Source: Litoreibacter janthinus
GTDB taxonomy: Bacteria; Pseudomonadota; Alphaproteobacteria; Rhodobacterales; Rhodobacteraceae
NCBI RefSeq assembly: GCF_900111945.1
Contig: NZ_FOYO01000001.1
Location: 3,507,922 to 3,571,921 of the forward strand
Direction: 5' to 3'
DNA: 64,000 nucleotides
The notes below the pieces were generated by a model, which worked only from the letters and a program-made list of their open reading frames with translations, was not told where the DNA came from and searched no databases. Shown here piece by piece: positions 45,375 through 55,335 of the stretch (positions are counted from its first letter, which is position 1; every line of letters starts with the position of its first letter). A program made the translations under genes and the position numbers.

Positions 45375-45743
45375 TTACTTCTTCTTGCCAGCGATGGCCT
45401 TAGCGGGGCCTTTGCGGGTACGTGCGTTCGTGTGGGTCCGTTGACCGCGAACAGGGAGGTTACGACGGTGGCGCAGGCCACGGTAGCAACCCAGATCCAT
45501 CAGACGTTTGATGTTCATCGTGGTCTCGCGACGCAGGTCACCTTCGACGTTGTAGTTTTCGTCGATGTGCTCACGAATTTTCAGGATCTCTGCATCCGAG
45601 AGATCATTCATGCGGCGAGCGGAGTCGATACCGATAGCTTCACAAATCGCTTTTGCGGAAGTGTGGCCGATGCCGGTAATGTAGGTCAGTGCGATGGGGA
45701 CGCGCTTTGCGTCTGGCAGGTTAACGCCGGAAATACGTGCCAA
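45375..45743 (-). CDS. rpsM: 30S ribosomal protein S13, TTG start
   Basis: 122 residues, the normal S13 length. There is no ATG at the right place. The TTG at 45743 gives [14 protein letters not shown] directly after the initiator, exactly the family N-terminus, and has AAGGATC at good spacing. Longer in-frame starts run through a leader region with two hairpins and are wrong. The rare start may lower or control S13 synthesis. Confidence 0.95.
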   Translation of the reverse strand: MARISGVNLPDAKRVPIALTYITGIGHTSAKAICEAIGIDSARRMNDLSDAEILKIREHIDENYNVEGDLRRETTMNIKRLMDLGCYRGLRHRRNLPVRGQRTHTNARTRKGPAKAIAGKKK

Positions 45744-45765
45744 GTGGCCGATCCTTTTCAGTCGC

Positions 45766-45831
45766 GGTTCCGTAGCTCCGGAACCTTTTTTCACAACGTA
45801 AGCCCGAAGGTTTTTCAAAACCTGCGGGCTT
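45766..45831 (-). promoter_or_regulatory. Two tandem hairpins in the rpsM leader
   Basis: Hairpin one pairs 45800-45806 with 45825-45831 (AAGCCCG/CGGGCTT) and continues through AGGTTTT/AACCT around a short loop. Hairpin two pairs 45766-45772 with 45779-45785 (GGTTCCG/CGGAACC). They lie between a putative promoter and the TTG start, so they form part of an mRNA leader of about 150 bases and could serve autogenous control, which in enterics is exerted by S4 on the alpha operon. Confidence 0.55.
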
Positions 45832-45898
45832 GGCTTAGATATGGTCAACACCGTGTCAGCTAGCTAGGCCGTGGTGCGATTCCCATGAGGGATGGTGC

Positions 45899-45927
45899 GG
45901 CTTAGGAGGTTTTTAACATGTGGTCAA
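45899..45927 (-). promoter_or_regulatory. Likely promoter of rpsM-rpsK-rpoA-rplQ
   Basis: On the minus strand TTGACC and TAAGCC are 17 bases apart, starting 25 bases after the adk stop. It would separate this unit from secY-adk. Confidence 0.6.
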
Positions 45928-45951
45928 GAGCCCCGCCGATACTCGCCGCAC

Positions 45952-46596
45952 CTATCGGTTCAAAAGGCCCGAAATAGCCGAGGCAACTGCGTCAATTTCG
46001 CCGAGCCCGTCAACCGAGTGCAAATCGCCTTTGGCATAGTAATAGCCAATCAGCGGAGAGGTTTTCTTGTAATACTCCATCAAGCGCGTGCGCAGGCTCT
46101 CTTCGTTGTCGTCAGCGCGACGCTTGAACTCGGTCCCGCCACAATTGGAACATTTGCCATCGTCAGGAATTGGCTTGGTCAGGTCATTATAGACTTCACC
46201 GCAATCGCCGCATGTGGAGCGTGCCGTGATACGAGCAACCAACGCCTCATCATCCACTTGCATCTCAATCACGGCGTCCAAATTGGCACCATGTTTCTGA
46301 AGCAGATCGCCCAAAGCATCTGCCTGCGGCAGCGTGCGTGGGAAGCCATCGAAGATGAAACCGCCGGCGTGGTCGCCCTCCAGCTTTTCTTCGATAAGCC
46401 CGATGACGATCTCGTCGGTGACTAGCTGGCCCGCATCCATGATGGCAGCAACTTTTTTGCCCATCTCAGTGCCGGAGCTTTTGGCCTCGCGCAGCATGTC
46501 ACCCGTGGACAGTTGCACCATGCCGCGCTCTTCGACCAGCTTACGGGCCTGAGTTCCCTTACCAGCGCCGGGCGGTCCAAGCAGAATAATATTCAT
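45952..46596 (-). CDS. adk: Adenylate kinase (zinc-lid type)
   Basis: 214 residues with [14 protein letters not shown] at the start, [11 protein letters not shown], and a lid carrying four cysteines (CGDCGEVY and CSNCGG), which bind structural zinc. It balances ATP, ADP and AMP. The start overlaps the secY stop by four bases. Confidence 0.97.
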   Translation of the reverse strand: MNIILLGPPGAGKGTQARKLVEERGMVQLSTGDMLREAKSSGTEMGKKVAAIMDAGQLVTDEIVIGLIEEKLEGDHAGGFIFDGFPRTLPQADALGDLLQKHGANLDAVIEMQVDDEALVARITARSTCGDCGEVYNDLTKPIPDDGKCSNCGGTEFKRRADDNEESLRTRLMEYYKKTSPLIGYYYAKGDLHSVDGLGEIDAVASAISGLLNR

Positions 46597-47954
46597 CGGC
46601 GGGACGGCCCTTTGGTTTTACCCCCACGCTTTTTACCGCGCAGTTGGGACTTCTCGATCAGGCCCTCATATTGATGAGCCAACATGTGCGATTGAACCTG
46701 CTGGATGGTGTCCATGGTCACCGACACAACGATCAGCACCGAGGTGCCTCCGAAGTAGAACGGGATCGCCAGCTGGCTGCGCAGAATTTCCGGCAGCAGA
46801 CACACGGCGGCCAGATAGGCGGCGCCCACAACAAGGATGCGGTTTACAACGTACTCTAGGTAGTTCGCAGTTGCAGGACCGGGGCGAATCCCAGGGATAA
46901 ACCCGTTCTGGGATTTCAGATTCTCGGCCACTTCCTCGGGCTTAAAGGCCACGTTGAAGGTGTAGAAATATGCGAAGAACACGATCATCGACGTGAAGAA
47001 CAAAAGGTACAGTGGCTGTCCCGGCCCAAAATAGGCCAGAACGGTCGCCATGATTTCACTGGTCTGGTTGCCCGAGAAGGTCGACACAGTCGTCGGCAGC
47101 AACAGCAGCGACGAGGCGAAAATCGCAGGGATGACGCCCGCGGGGTTCACCTTGACCGGCAGGTGTGAGGAGCCACCATCATAAACCTTCATGCCAACTT
47201 GGCGGCGCGGGTATTGAATGTGGATCTTACGCAGCGCGCGCTCCATGAACACCACGAACATGATGGTCAGGACAACGACCAGCAACACACCCACGATGAC
47301 AGCGGGGCTGATGGAGCCGGAGCGGCCTTGCGCAAAGAACTGAGCCAGTGCGGCAGGGATCTCGGCGATGATACCTACGAAGATGATCAAAGAGATGCCA
47401 TTTCCGATGCCACGTTGAGTAATCTGCTCGCCCAACCACATCAGGAACATGGTGCCGCCCACAAGGGTGATCACAGCAGAAATACGGAAATACCAGCCGG
47501 GATCGTGAGCCAGGTTTGACCCTTCAAGACCGGCAGCAAGGCCGTAGGCCTGCAAGGTCGCCAAGAACACGGTGCCGTAGCGGGTGTACTGGTTAATCTT
47601 CTTTCGGCCCTGCTCGCCTTCTTTCTTCAGTTGTTCCAGCTTCGGGACCATGGCGGTCATCAGCTGAACAATGATCGAAGCCGAGATGTAAGGCATGATA
47701 CCTAGGGCAAACAGCCCCATGCGGCCAATCGCGCCGCCGGTAAACATGTTCAGAACTCCACCAATGCCCTGCTGGGCTTGTTCGACGAACTGGCGCAGTG
47801 CTTCGGCGTCAATACCGGGCACGGGAATGTAGGTGCCAAGACGGTAGACGATCAGCAGACCGATGGTGAAGAGAATGCGTTGGCGTAACTCGGTGGCCTT
47901 CCCGAAGGCGGACCAGCTCATGTTCTGTGCCATTTGCTCGGCGGCTGATGCCAT
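46593..47954 (-). CDS. secY: Preprotein translocase subunit SecY
   Basis: 453 residues with ten membrane helices. Family blocks include [52 protein letters not shown] and [12 protein letters not shown]. It forms the protein-conducting channel with SecE and SecG. It follows rplO by 110 bases, as in the normal spc order. Confidence 0.98.
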   Translation of the reverse strand: MASAAEQMAQNMSWSAFGKATELRQRILFTIGLLIVYRLGTYIPVPGIDAEALRQFVEQAQQGIGGVLNMFTGGAIGRMGLFALGIMPYISASIIVQLMTAMVPKLEQLKKEGEQGRKKINQYTRYGTVFLATLQAYGLAAGLEGSNLAHDPGWYFRISAVITLVGGTMFLMWLGEQITQRGIGNGISLIIFVGIIAEIPAALAQFFAQGRSGSISPAVIVGVLLVVVLTIMFVVFMERALRKIHIQYPRRQVGMKVYDGGSSHLPVKVNPAGVIPAIFASSLLLLPTTVSTFSGNQTSEIMATVLAYFGPGQPLYLLFFTSMIVFFAYFYTFNVAFKPEEVAENLKSQNGFIPGIRPGPATANYLEYVVNRILVVGAAYLAAVCLLPEILRSQLAIPFYFGGTSVLIVVSVTMDTIQQVQSHMLAHQYEGLIEKSQLRGKKRGGKTKGPSRR

Positions 47955-48064
47955 GTGCTTGGGTATCCCTGTCTAGATATGCACAGCGCCGCGAACGGGG
48001 CTTCCCGTCGCGGCGCTGGAAAACTTGTCAGTTATGTAAGAGGCGCTCAGGCCTCTCACAAGGC

Positions 48065-48532
48065 TTATTCAGCAGCCGCTGCAGTGTTGAGCTTGCCGCC
48101 GGCTTTTTCCACGGCTTCAACAGCCGACTTGGAAGCGCCGGTAACGCTCAGAGTCACCTTCGCGGAGAAGTCGCCTTTCGCCAGAACGCGAATGCCGTCC
48201 AGCTTACGACGTACAAGACCGGATTCGATCAGGGCGTCTTCGGTGATCTCGCCTTTGGCGTCCAATTTCTTGGCGTCGATGAATTTTTGGATCAGCCCAA
48301 GGTTCACCACGGCGAATGCTTTGCGGTTCGGCTTGTTGAAGCCACGCTTTGGCAGACGCATGTAAAGTGGCATTTGGCCACCTTCGTAGCCATTCAGGGC
48401 AACACCCGAACGGGATTTTTGACCTTTGATACCACGGCCACCCATTTTACCTTTGCCAGAGCCCGGGCCACGGCCCACGCGCTTTTTGGTTTTGGTTGCA
48501 CCGGGGTTGTCACGAAGTTCGTGCAGTTTCAT
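48065..48532 (-). CDS. rplO: 50S ribosomal protein L15
   Basis: 155 residues. [20 protein letters not shown] and the [22 protein letters not shown] segment are L15 hallmarks. The ATG at 48532 gives the family N-terminus. It is separated from rpmD by the unrelated marC-type gene and probably has its own promoter. Confidence 0.97.
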   Translation of the reverse strand: MKLHELRDNPGATKTKKRVGRGPGSGKGKMGGRGIKGQKSRSGVALNGYEGGQMPLYMRLPKRGFNKPNRKAFAVVNLGLIQKFIDAKKLDAKGEITEDALIESGLVRRKLDGIRVLAKGDFSAKVTLSVTGASKSAVEAVEKAGGKLNTAAAAE

Positions 48533-48628
48533 ATCGCTTCTCCTATTGCCGGAAGGGTCCTCGAAGCGAAATGGACCAAACACGGCGTTTCTTGTTTATG
48601 AGTCGGACCTGTAGCAGGCCACCGGCGG

Positions 48629-48657
48629 GCTATAAACCGCCCCGCCACGCGTTGCAA
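48629..48657 (-). promoter_or_regulatory. Likely promoter of rplO-secY-adk
   Basis: TTGCAA and TATAGC on the minus strand with a 17-base GC-rich spacer, about 100 bases before rplO. The 355-base gap to the marC-type gene contains no other supported feature; a 37-codon frame at 48666-48779 lacks a ribosome site. Confidence 0.65.
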
Positions 48658-48887
48658 GGGTTGGCTTACCCCTTGGTCGCCGTCTGACGCAAGTAGTCGG
48701 TCCAGCAAGGCGCAGGATCAGATTTCAGAATGGCTATGATGCGCGGCCCGAAAGCTTTGAGCAGGATGAGAGCGGTCATGTTGGTTTAGTTCCAGTTGAA
48801 GTGCGAATGTTAGCGCGCTCACTATGCCTCCCCCTCCTCCATCGCCATGTCTAAATAGGAATGTCAGGATTGATGCAATTGCATGGG

Positions 48888-49526
48888 TCAGCCCGGAACT
48901 GAGAAAAGTCCAAGAGTCTCAAACCCGTTTAACACCGAATCGACCGCGACAGTCGCTAAAATCATTCCCATTACACGGCTGATAACATCCGCGCCTGTGG
49001 TTCCGATAACCTTCTTAAGCCGCGCGGCCAACAGCAGCAGTAGCAAGGTAAATAACAAGACTATCCCAAGCACTCCGGCTGTAACCACTTGATCGGAAAT
49101 TGAGTTTCTATTGTTATCTGTCAAGATCACAATTGCCAGCATCGCCCCCGGTGACGCGATGGAAGGAATGGCCAATGGGTACACCGCGCCAGACAGATCC
49201 GTATGTTCGGCCTCTTCGATCTCACGTGCAGGTTTAGAGGCGCCGAAAATCATAGTCAGCGCAAACAAGAACAGGATGATGCCCCCTGCAATCTGGAAAG
49301 ACCCAAGCCGCAAGCCTATCGCTTCTATTACCAACTGCCCTGCAATCAGAAAGAAATAGAGCACCAATGCTGCGACCAACACCGCCCGGATAGCAAACTT
49401 CCAGTGAAACCGTGCGGCAACTGAGGATGTTGCGAAATAGAAGACAGGCAACGAGCCAATCGGGTCCACGACAACGAAAAGTGTGATGAACTCTCGGATA
49501 AGCTGGGCTGAATTGATCTCGAACAT
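48888..49526 (-). CDS. MarC-family membrane protein
   Basis: A 212-residue membrane protein with about six helices and the family segments FITLFVVVDPIGSLPVF and PLAIPSIASPGAMLAIVIL. MarC/UPF0056 proteins have no established function and are not drug efflux pumps despite the name. It sits inside the spc region, between rpmD and rplO, preceded by the rpmD terminator and followed by the rplO promoter, so it is likely transcribed separately. Confidence 0.9.
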   Translation of the reverse strand: MFEINSAQLIREFITLFVVVDPIGSLPVFYFATSSVAARFHWKFAIRAVLVAALVLYFFLIAGQLVIEAIGLRLGSFQIAGGIILFLFALTMIFGASKPAREIEEAEHTDLSGAVYPLAIPSIASPGAMLAIVILTDNNRNSISDQVVTAGVLGIVLLFTLLLLLLAARLKKVIGTTGADVISRVMGMILATVAVDSVLNGFETLGLFSVPG

Positions 49527-49626
49527 GGCGCTGCATTAGCAGCCCAGCCAAACTCTGCGCAATGGCACCCCGACGCAAGCACCCTGCTTTCGACGCACAT
49601 TTCTGTGTGCCTGCATTCCACAATGC

Positions 49627-49656
49627 AAAAACGCCCCACTTTTCAGCGAGGCGTTT
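49627..49656 (-). terminator. Terminator after rpmD
   Basis: AAACGCC pairs with GGCGTTT (49629-49635 with 49650-49656), and on the minus strand a TTTTT run follows. It ends the rpmC-to-rpmD unit before the marC-type gene. Confidence 0.82.
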
Positions 49657-49691
49657 CAATTTTCAAGCCAACGAATTGCTTCGTTTAAAGC

Positions 49692-49880
49692 TTAGCCGCG
49701 CTCTTCGACGATCTCGACGAGGTGCGGGATGCTTTCGACCATGCCGCGCACGGAAGGTGTATCTTCCAGCTCGCGGGTTTTGTGCATCTTGTTCAGGCCC
49801 AAGCCAACCAGCGTAGCACGCTGTTTTTGTGGGCGACGGATTGGCGAGCCAATCTGCTTTACGACGATAGTTTTAGCCAT
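49692..49880 (-). CDS. rpmD: 50S ribosomal protein L30
   Basis: 62 residues: [25 protein letters not shown] is the L30 core. It starts 11 bases after rpsE and ends the long central ribosomal unit. Confidence 0.96.
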   Translation of the reverse strand: MAKTIVVKQIGSPIRRPQKQRATLVGLGLNKMHKTRELEDTPSVRGMVESIPHLVEIVEERG

Positions 49881-49891
49881 TGATCAGCTCC

Positions 49892-50464
49892 TTACGCTTC
49901 AGCTTCGGCCGGTGCGGCCTCAGCAGCAGGGGCGTCCGACTTCAGGATGTCAGCCACTTTCTTACCACGACGCTGCGCGACCATACGTGGGGAAGCTTCT
50001 TTGACGAGGCCGTCCAGCGTAGCGCGGATCATGTTGTAAGGGTTCTGCGAACCGATGGACTTCGCAACAACGTCTTGCACGCCGAGCATCTCGAACACAG
50101 CACGCATTGGACCACCGGCGATGATACCAGTACCTTGTGGTGCAGTACGCATCACAACTTTGCCAGCGCCATGACGGCCAGCGACATCGTGGTGCAACGT
50201 GCGGCCTTCGCGCAGTGGAACGCGGATCATTTGGCGCTTGGCTTGCTCGGTAGCCTTGCGGATGGCCTCTGGGACCTCTTTCGCTTTACCTTTACCGAAG
50301 CCTACGCGGCCTTTTTGGTCGCCCACAACGACAAGGGCTGCGAAGCCGAAGCGCTTACCACCTTTAACCGTCTTGGAGACACGGTTGATTGCAACGAGGC
50401 GATCTGCGAATTCGGGGGTTTCATCCCGATCGCGACGACCGCGGTTTCCTGGTTCTCTTGCCAT
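49892..50464 (-). CDS. rpsE: 30S ribosomal protein S5
   Basis: 190 residues with [27 protein letters not shown] and the C-terminal [16 protein letters not shown]. An acidic, alanine-rich tail ends the protein. A terminator-like hairpin lies in the 126-base gap between rplR and this gene. Confidence 0.97.
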   Translation of the reverse strand: MAREPGNRGRRDRDETPEFADRLVAINRVSKTVKGGKRFGFAALVVVGDQKGRVGFGKGKAKEVPEAIRKATEQAKRQMIRVPLREGRTLHHDVAGRHGAGKVVMRTAPQGTGIIAGGPMRAVFEMLGVQDVVAKSIGSQNPYNMIRATLDGLVKEASPRMVAQRRGKKVADILKSDAPAAEAAPAEAEA

Positions 50465-50555
50465 TGGGCAAATCCTTTATTTCCTGCGCCGAAGCGCTGT
50501 TTTGTTCAATCGCAGTGGGCCAAAGCCCCCCGATCATCGAGGCCACAAGACCTGC

Positions 50556-50586
50556 AAAAATGGGCGCCCCCAAAAGGAGCGCCCAA
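50556..50586 (-). terminator. Terminator-like hairpin between rplR and rpsE
   Basis: TGGGCGC at 50561-50567 pairs with GCGCCCA at 50579-50585, and on the minus strand ATTTTTGC follows. It lies within the operon immediately after the rplR stop, so it may act as an attenuator of rpsE-rpmD. Confidence 0.65.
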
Positions 50587-50590
50587 AGAC

Positions 50591-50950
50591 TTAGATTTTC
50601 AGACCAGCTTCACGGGCGGCTTCGGCCAAGGCCTTCACCTTACCGTGGAAGAGAAAACCGCCACGGTCGAAGTAAGCCTCGGTCACGCCAGCTTTCTTGG
50701 CGCGTTCCGCAATAGCGGCCCCGACTTTAGCAGCAGCTTCAACGTTGTTTTTGCCAACTACGCCCAGATCCTTCTCGAGAGAAGAAGCCGAAGCCAAAGT
50801 TACGCCGTTAACGTCGTCGATCAGCTGAACACTGATGTTCTTGTTGGAGCGGTGCACCGACAGGCGAGGACGCCCGGCGTTGACCTTGCGAAGCTTGTTC
50901 CGAACGCGCAGGCGGCGTTTGATGAACAAATCACGTTTCGTGTTAGCCAT
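50591..50950 (-). CDS. rplR: 50S ribosomal protein L18
   Basis: 119 residues starting [20 protein letters not shown] and ending [11 protein letters not shown], the usual L18 sequence, which binds 5S rRNA. Its ATG overlaps the rplF stop by one base (TAATG). Confidence 0.97.
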   Translation of the reverse strand: MANTKRDLFIKRRLRVRNKLRKVNAGRPRLSVHRSNKNISVQLIDDVNGVTLASASSLEKDLGVVGKNNVEAAAKVGAAIAERAKKAGVTEAYFDRGGFLFHGKVKALAEAAREAGLKI

Positions 50951-51483
50951 TACTTCTTCTTCCCTTCTTTGCGGAAGACGAACTCGCCTTTGTAGCGGAT
51001 GCCTTTGCCTTTGTAAGGCTCTGGCTTGCGCCATGCGCGGATGTTGGCAGCCACTTGGCCGACAACTTGCTCGTCAATCCCCTCGATGGTGATCTCGGTG
51101 GGCTTGGCAGCCACAACCGTTACACCTTCAGGCACTTCGTAAACAACGTCATGCGACAGGCCGAGGTTCAGCTTCAGATTTTTGCCTTCCATCGCGGCGC
51201 GGTAACCCACACCTTGGATCTCAAGCTCTTTCTTGAAGCCGTCCGTCACGCCGGTGACCAAGTTTGCGACCATCGTGCGGCTCATGCCCCACTGCTGGCG
51301 CGCGCGCTTGGAGGAGCCGCGAGGCGTGATGGTCACTACGTTGTCTTCGACAGCGAGGGTCACATCATCGGTGGCTTTGAAGGTACGGACGCCCTTAGGG
51401 CCCTTAACTTCGATGGTCTGGCCAGAGACGGACGCGGTCACGCCGGAGGGCAGATCGACTGGTTTTTTACCAATACGAGACAT
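50950..51483 (-). CDS. rplF: 50S ribosomal protein L6
   Basis: 177 residues starting [19 protein letters not shown], with the L6 C-terminal [14 protein letters not shown] block. It is 12 bases after rpsH and coupled to rplR by TAATG. Confidence 0.97.
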   Translation of the reverse strand: MSRIGKKPVDLPSGVTASVSGQTIEVKGPKGVRTFKATDDVTLAVEDNVVTITPRGSSKRARQQWGMSRTMVANLVTGVTDGFKKELEIQGVGYRAAMEGKNLKLNLGLSHDVVYEVPEGVTVVAAKPTEITIEGIDEQVVGQVAANIRAWRKPEPYKGKGIRYKGEFVFRKEGKKK

Positions 51484-51495
51484 AACTGGCGCTCC

Positions 51496-51888
51496 TTAGA
51501 AGACCGTGCAAAGCACTTCGCCGCCAACATTCTGGCTGCGAGCGTTCGCGTCCGACATCACACCGCGTGGTGTGCTGACAATCGACACGCCCAAGCCCTG
51601 ACGGACCACTGGGATGTCATCGGCGCCCATGTAAACGCGACGACCGGGTTTGGAGACCCGCTTCAGTTCGCGAATGACAGGAGTGCCTTCGTAATACTTC
51701 AGCTCGATGTTCAAAGCCGGGTGACCGTCTTTGCCCGTCGTCTTCTCGTAGCCACGGATGTAGCCCTCGTCGACAAGCACATCCAGAACCCAAGCACGAA
51801 GCTTGGACGCCGGTGTCTCAACGGTGGCTTTGCCGCGCAACTGCGAGTTGCGAATGCGGGTGAGCATATCTGCGATAGGATCGTTCAT
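51496..51888 (-). CDS. rpsH: 30S ribosomal protein S8
   Basis: 130 residues starting [18 protein letters not shown]; the C-terminal [20 protein letters not shown] is the rRNA-binding motif of S8, which in enterics also represses the spc operon. Confidence 0.97.
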   Translation of the reverse strand: MNDPIADMLTRIRNSQLRGKATVETPASKLRAWVLDVLVDEGYIRGYEKTTGKDGHPALNIELKYYEGTPVIRELKRVSKPGRRVYMGADDIPVVRQGLGVSIVSTPRGVMSDANARSQNVGGEVLCTVF

Positions 51889-51903
51889 AATCTAATGCCC
51901 TCC

Positions 51904-52209
51904 TTACCAGCTGGACTTAACCATGCCGGGGATCAGGCCAGCAGAGCCCAAGTCCCGCAACATGATCCGGGAAATCTTCAGCTTACGGTAGTAAGCGTGA
52001 GGACGGCCGGTCAGTTGGCAGCGGTTGTGCAAACGGGTCGCCGAGCTATTGCGCGGCAGTTCAGCCAGTTTCAGACGCGCTTTGAAACGCTCTTCCATCG
52101 GCTTCTCTTGGTCGTTTGCGATTGCGAGCAGAGCGGCACGTTTAGCGGCGTATTTCTTCACCAGCTTTTCGCGCTTCTTCTCGCGTTCGATCATTGCTTT
52201 TTTAGCCAT
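51904..52209 (-). CDS. rpsN: 30S ribosomal protein S14 (zinc-free long form)
   Basis: 101 residues. It has the long N-terminal part and [20 protein letters not shown] without the CxxC pairs of the short zinc form. Lies 19 bases after rplE. Confidence 0.97.
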   Translation of the reverse strand: MAKKAMIEREKKREKLVKKYAAKRAALLAIANDQEKPMEERFKARLKLAELPRNSSATRLHNRCQLTGRPHAYYRKLKISRIMLRDLGSAGLIPGMVKSSW

Positions 52210-52228
52210 GTCTAATTCCCTCCAGCGA

Positions 52229-52792
52229 TCAGCTGTTGAAAGGCATGTTGAAAGCTTTCAACAGGCTCTTTGCTTCAGCGTCGGTGGTTGCGGTGGTGCA
52301 GATTACGATGTCCAGGCCCCAGGCCTCATCGATCTTGTCGAAGTCGATTTCAGGAAACACGATGTGTTCCTTCATGCCCATGGCGTAGTTGCCACGGCCA
52401 TCGAACGACTTGCCAGGCACGCCGCGGAAGTCACGGATGCGAGGCATTGCGATGGTGATCAGACGATCAAGGAATTCGTACATGCGCTCACCGCGCAGAG
52501 TCACCTTGGCACCGACCGGCATATCTTCACGCAGACGGAAGCCCGCGATCGATTTTTTGGCACGGGTAACCATGGCTTTCTGACCTGCAATGGCGGTCAG
52601 ATCGGCAGCAGCGCCCGCAGGCTTCTTGCTGTCTTTCACGGCCGCGCGACCAGCACCGATATTGAGAACGATTTTCTCAAGGCGCGGGATCTGCATGTCG
52701 TTTTTATAGCCGAATTCTTCTTTCATGGCGGCACGGATCGTGTCGGCATAAGCAGTCTTCAGGCGCGGGGTGTAGTTTGCTTGGTCAAGCAT
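52229..52792 (-). CDS. rplE: 50S ribosomal protein L5
   Basis: 187 residues, with [18 protein letters not shown], the L5 5S-rRNA-binding fold, and [21 protein letters not shown]. The start overlaps the rplX stop by one base. Confidence 0.97.
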   Translation of the reverse strand: MLDQANYTPRLKTAYADTIRAAMKEEFGYKNDMQIPRLEKIVLNIGAGRAAVKDSKKPAGAAADLTAIAGQKAMVTRAKKSIAGFRLREDMPVGAKVTLRGERMYEFLDRLITIAMPRIRDFRGVPGKSFDGRGNYAMGMKEHIVFPEIDFDKIDEAWGLDIVICTTATTDAEAKSLLKAFNMPFNS

Positions 52793-53097
52793 TAGATCAC
52801 GTCCCCTGTTGTCTTCGCAAAACGCACTTTCTTGTCGCCGTCCATTTTGAAGCCCACGCGGGTGGCCTTACCATTGGAGTCGATCAAAGCGAGGTTGCTC
52901 AGTTGGATAGGCATCGCCTGTGGCACGCGGCCACCTTGGTTGTTCTGGCTTTGCTTCACGTGACGGATGGCGATGTTGACGCCTTCCACGATTGCTTTAC
53001 CGGTCTTCGGGTTCACGGAGGCGATAGTGCCTTCTTTGCCCTTGTCTTTGCCGGTCAGCACGACGATCTTGTCGCCTTTTTTCAGTTTAGCAGCCAT
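52792..53097 (-). CDS. rplX: 50S ribosomal protein L24
   Basis: 101 residues with the KOW motif [20 protein letters not shown] at the N-terminus. It lies one base after rplN. Confidence 0.97.
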   Translation of the reverse strand: MAAKLKKGDKIVVLTGKDKGKEGTIASVNPKTGKAIVEGVNIAIRHVKQSQNNQGGRVPQAMPIQLSNLALIDSNGKATRVGFKMDGDKKVRFAKTTGDVI

Positions 53098-53098
53098 A

Positions 53099-53467
53099 TC
53101 ACAGCACCTCCGGGGCGAGCGAGATGATTTTCATGAAGTTTTTGCCGCGCAGTTCGCGAACCACTGGGCCAAAGATACGGGTACCAACAGGCTCGTTGTT
53201 GTTATTCAGAATAACAGCTGCGTTACGGTCGAAGCGGATGGCGGTGCCATCGTCGCGACGAACTTCTTTGGCGGTGCGCACAACGACAGCCTTGCGGACG
53301 TCGCCTTTTTTCACGCGGCCGCGTGGGATGGCTTCCTTAACCGAAACGACGATGATGTCGCCGACGGATGCGTATTTACGCTTGGAACCACCCAAAACCT
53401 TGATGCACTGAACACGGCGAGCGCCGCTGTTGTCAGCTACATCCAGGTTGGTCTGCATCTGGATCAT
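53099..53467 (-). CDS. rplN: 50S ribosomal protein L14
   Basis: 122 residues starting [20 protein letters not shown], with [17 protein letters not shown] near the end, the standard L14 sequence and length. Confidence 0.98.
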   Translation of the reverse strand: MIQMQTNLDVADNSGARRVQCIKVLGGSKRKYASVGDIIVVSVKEAIPRGRVKKGDVRKAVVVRTAKEVRRDDGTAIRFDRNAAVILNNNNEPVGTRIFGPVVRELRGKNFMKIISLAPEVL

Positions 53468-53537
53468 TTGATGTCTCCCGACCTTTGGGGACCGATGCCT
53501 CGGCCCCAGGGTTTCGAATTAAATCGAAAAGCTATCG

Positions 53538-53768
53538 TTAAGCGACGATAACTTCCCAACGTTTGGTTTTGGACTTCGGCGCGCATTCTTGAATGCGAAC
53601 GGCGTCGCCCACGTTGAACGTGTTGTTCTCGTCGTGAGCCCGGTATTTCTTGGACTTACGGATCGTCTTCTTCAGAACGGGGTGGCGAAAGCGACGCTCA
53701 ACGGAAACGGTAACCGTTTGCTCGTTTTGGTTGCTGGTGACGGTGCCTGTCAGGATACGTTTGGGCAT
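53538..53768 (-). CDS. rpsQ: 30S ribosomal protein S17
   Basis: 76 residues starting [21 protein letters not shown], with [17 protein letters not shown] near the end, as in S17. Three bases after rpmC; 70 bases before rplN. Confidence 0.97.
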   Translation of the reverse strand: MPKRILTGTVTSNQNEQTVTVSVERRFRHPVLKKTIRKSKKYRAHDENNTFNVGDAVRIQECAPKSKTKRWEVIVA

Positions 53769-53771
53769 CTA

Positions 53772-53978
53772 TCAAGCCTCCCCAGCGGCCGCGCGGGCCT
53801 TTTCGTTCAGAATAGTTTTCACACGTGCTGCGCCGCGTTTGACTTCGCGCATACGTGCAGTGTTTTCAAGTTGGCCGGTGGCCTGTTGGAAGCGCAGGTT
53901 AAAGGCTTCCTTTTTCAGTGCGACAAGCTCTTCATTGAGCTGGTCAGCAGTCTTCTCGCGAAGCTCGCTGGCGTTCAT
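53772..53978 (-). CDS. rpmC: 50S ribosomal protein L29
   Basis: 68 residues starting [18 protein letters not shown], with [19 protein letters not shown], the L29 core. It is normally directly after rplP; here it starts a new transcription unit because three unrelated genes separate the two. Confidence 0.96.
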   Translation of the reverse strand: MNASELREKTADQLNEELVALKKEAFNLRFQQATGQLENTARMREVKRGAARVKTILNEKARAAAGEA

Positions 53979-54067
53979 AGCCGTTTCCTTCTTTCAAACA
54001 CTGGAGAGCCCTGAGTGCAGAACACACGCGGTCACCCTGATTCCAGTGGAGTGGTGTAGAAGCCGTG

Positions 54068-54096
54068 CGTTTAGGGGGTTTGAGAGGAGTTGGCAA
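54068..54096 (-). promoter_or_regulatory. Likely promoter of rpmC-rpmD unit
   Basis: Minus strand TTGCCA and TAAACG with a 17-base spacer, about 90 bases before rpmC. The surrounding sequence (pyrimidine-rich spacer, GC-rich discriminator) is like promoters of other growth-rate genes in this window. Confidence 0.65.
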
Positions 54097-54236
54097 GCCC
54101 TCTCGCCAACTTTAGGAACCAAGAGGATTTTCTGGAATGATCTAGTCAGACCCGCCTCTGCAAAATGCCCAAATTTGCTCAAATGCGTCAGCTGAAGTAC
54201 CGTAAAGGGACAAAATGTAAAGGGGGGACTTCTGAT

Positions 54237-54614
54237 ATGACATCGACGATATTCAAGACTGTAGTGATCCTGATTGCCGGAACCGCCGCGCTTGGCGTCT
54301 CCGGCTGCGAAGTTATCGGTCCAAAAACTCTCGATGAAGCGCAGCGCGACGACTTTGGGAAGCAATACTCGCCGGGCTCGAAGGTCCGGGAAATCCAGGT
54401 CGGCGGCCAGTACTACACTGTATACCGCCGCGAGTCCGAAAACTTCGGCGCAGGCTCCAAAGCGAAGGGCGTGGATTACACGGTCAATGTCAAAGGAAGC
54501 GTCTTAGCGTGTGATGGTCTCGAAAACACCGTGGAGCAATGTATCAAAGATTTTGAGAAACGCATTCCACGGCAACTCTTCGAAATCAGTGCTCGAGAAG
54601 AGAGCAGCATGTAA
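54237..54614 (+). CDS. Small lipoprotein of unknown function inside the S10-spc region
   Basis: A 125-residue protein with a lipoprotein signal (VVILIAGTAALGVSGC, Cys near 24). The mature part includes GGQYYTVYRRESENFG and a predicted helix with two cysteines (LACDGLENTVEQCIKDF). No family recognised. It runs against the ribosomal genes on either side and precedes an oxygenase-like gene by about 90 bases. A G-rich ribosome site precedes the ATG at 54237. Confidence 0.65.
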   Translation: MTSTIFKTVVILIAGTAALGVSGCEVIGPKTLDEAQRDDFGKQYSPGSKVREIQVGGQYYTVYRRESENFGAGSKAKGVDYTVNVKGSVLACDGLENTVEQCIKDFEKRIPRQLFEISAREESSM

Positions 54615-54705
54615 CGGCCAGATGCGCGGCCTCCGAACAATTTGGAAGCTGCCCGACGGCATGGTCTCGCTTGCCCGCGCTACGAAGTGGGGATAACACC
54701 TTTCT

Positions 54706-55326
54706 ATGCCTAATATATCGTCCCTCTTCGTGACCCGCCTCTACCAAGCCCGCCTTGCCGATCACGGCAAACCCATCGACGCGGAGGAGTTGGAGGATAA
54801 CTGCCTTGGCATCGCCGAAGATGACGAAGCCGGTCAGGACTGGTGTGAAGAGAATGGCTATGCGGGCTACACCAGCTATGCCTCACTAACGGACCTTCCG
54901 TGGCGCTCGCCGATCGTCAAGGAACTGGTGAAAGTGCTCGACAAACATGTGGCAGACTTCGCCAAGGATTTGCAGTTCGATCTGGACGGACGAAAACTGA
55001 AGCTGGAAGACATCTGGATCAATATCCTGCCCCAAGGCGGCATTCACACATCACACATCCATCCGCATTCGGTCATTTCCGGCACTACCTATGTGGCCAT
55101 GCCCTCCGGCGCGTCAGCCATCAAGTTCGAGGACCCTCGGTCCCAAATGATGATGGCAGCCCCTACCCGCCTGAAAGATGCCCGCGAGGAGATGCGGCAA
55201 TTCATCTACGTTGCGCCCGAGGTCGGTGATGTCCTGCTGTGGGAAAGCTTCCTGCGGCATGAGGTGCCGATGAATATGGCCGAGGATGATCGGATATCGG
55301 TGAGCTTCAATTATCGGTGGGACTAA
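54706..55326 (+). CDS. TIGR02466-type putative 2-oxoglutarate/Fe(II) oxygenase
   Basis: A 206-residue protein. IWINILPQGGIHTSHIHPHSVISGTTYV contains the metal-binding His region, and LLWESFLRHEVPMN near the C-terminus holds the distal His, fitting the double-stranded beta-helix dioxygenase layout of the TIGR02466 family, for which the substrate is unknown. The start ATG at 54706 has a weak upstream site. It converges on the minus-strand secreted-protein gene after nine bases. Both lie between rpmC and rplP. Confidence 0.85.
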   Translation: MPNISSLFVTRLYQARLADHGKPIDAEELEDNCLGIAEDDEAGQDWCEENGYAGYTSYASLTDLPWRSPIVKELVKVLDKHVADFAKDLQFDLDGRKLKLEDIWINILPQGGIHTSHIHPHSVISGTTYVAMPSGASAIKFEDPRSQMMMAAPTRLKDAREEMRQFIYVAPEVGDVLLWESFLRHEVPMNMAEDDRISVSFNYRWD

Positions 55327-55335
55327 CGCGACGCC

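Noticed and set aside
43426..45444. 672-codon open frame on the plus strand across rplQ, rpoA and rpsK
   Set aside because: It is exactly antisense to three certain ribosomal/RNA polymerase genes, has no ribosome site and no family resemblance; it results from codon bias.
48666..48779. 37-codon minus-strand frame between marC-type gene and rplO
   Set aside because: No Shine-Dalgarno sequence, and it is likely upstream of the rplO promoter.
51055..52215. 386-codon plus-strand frame over rplF, rpsH and rpsN
   Set aside because: Antisense shadow; the minus-strand proteins are unmistakable.
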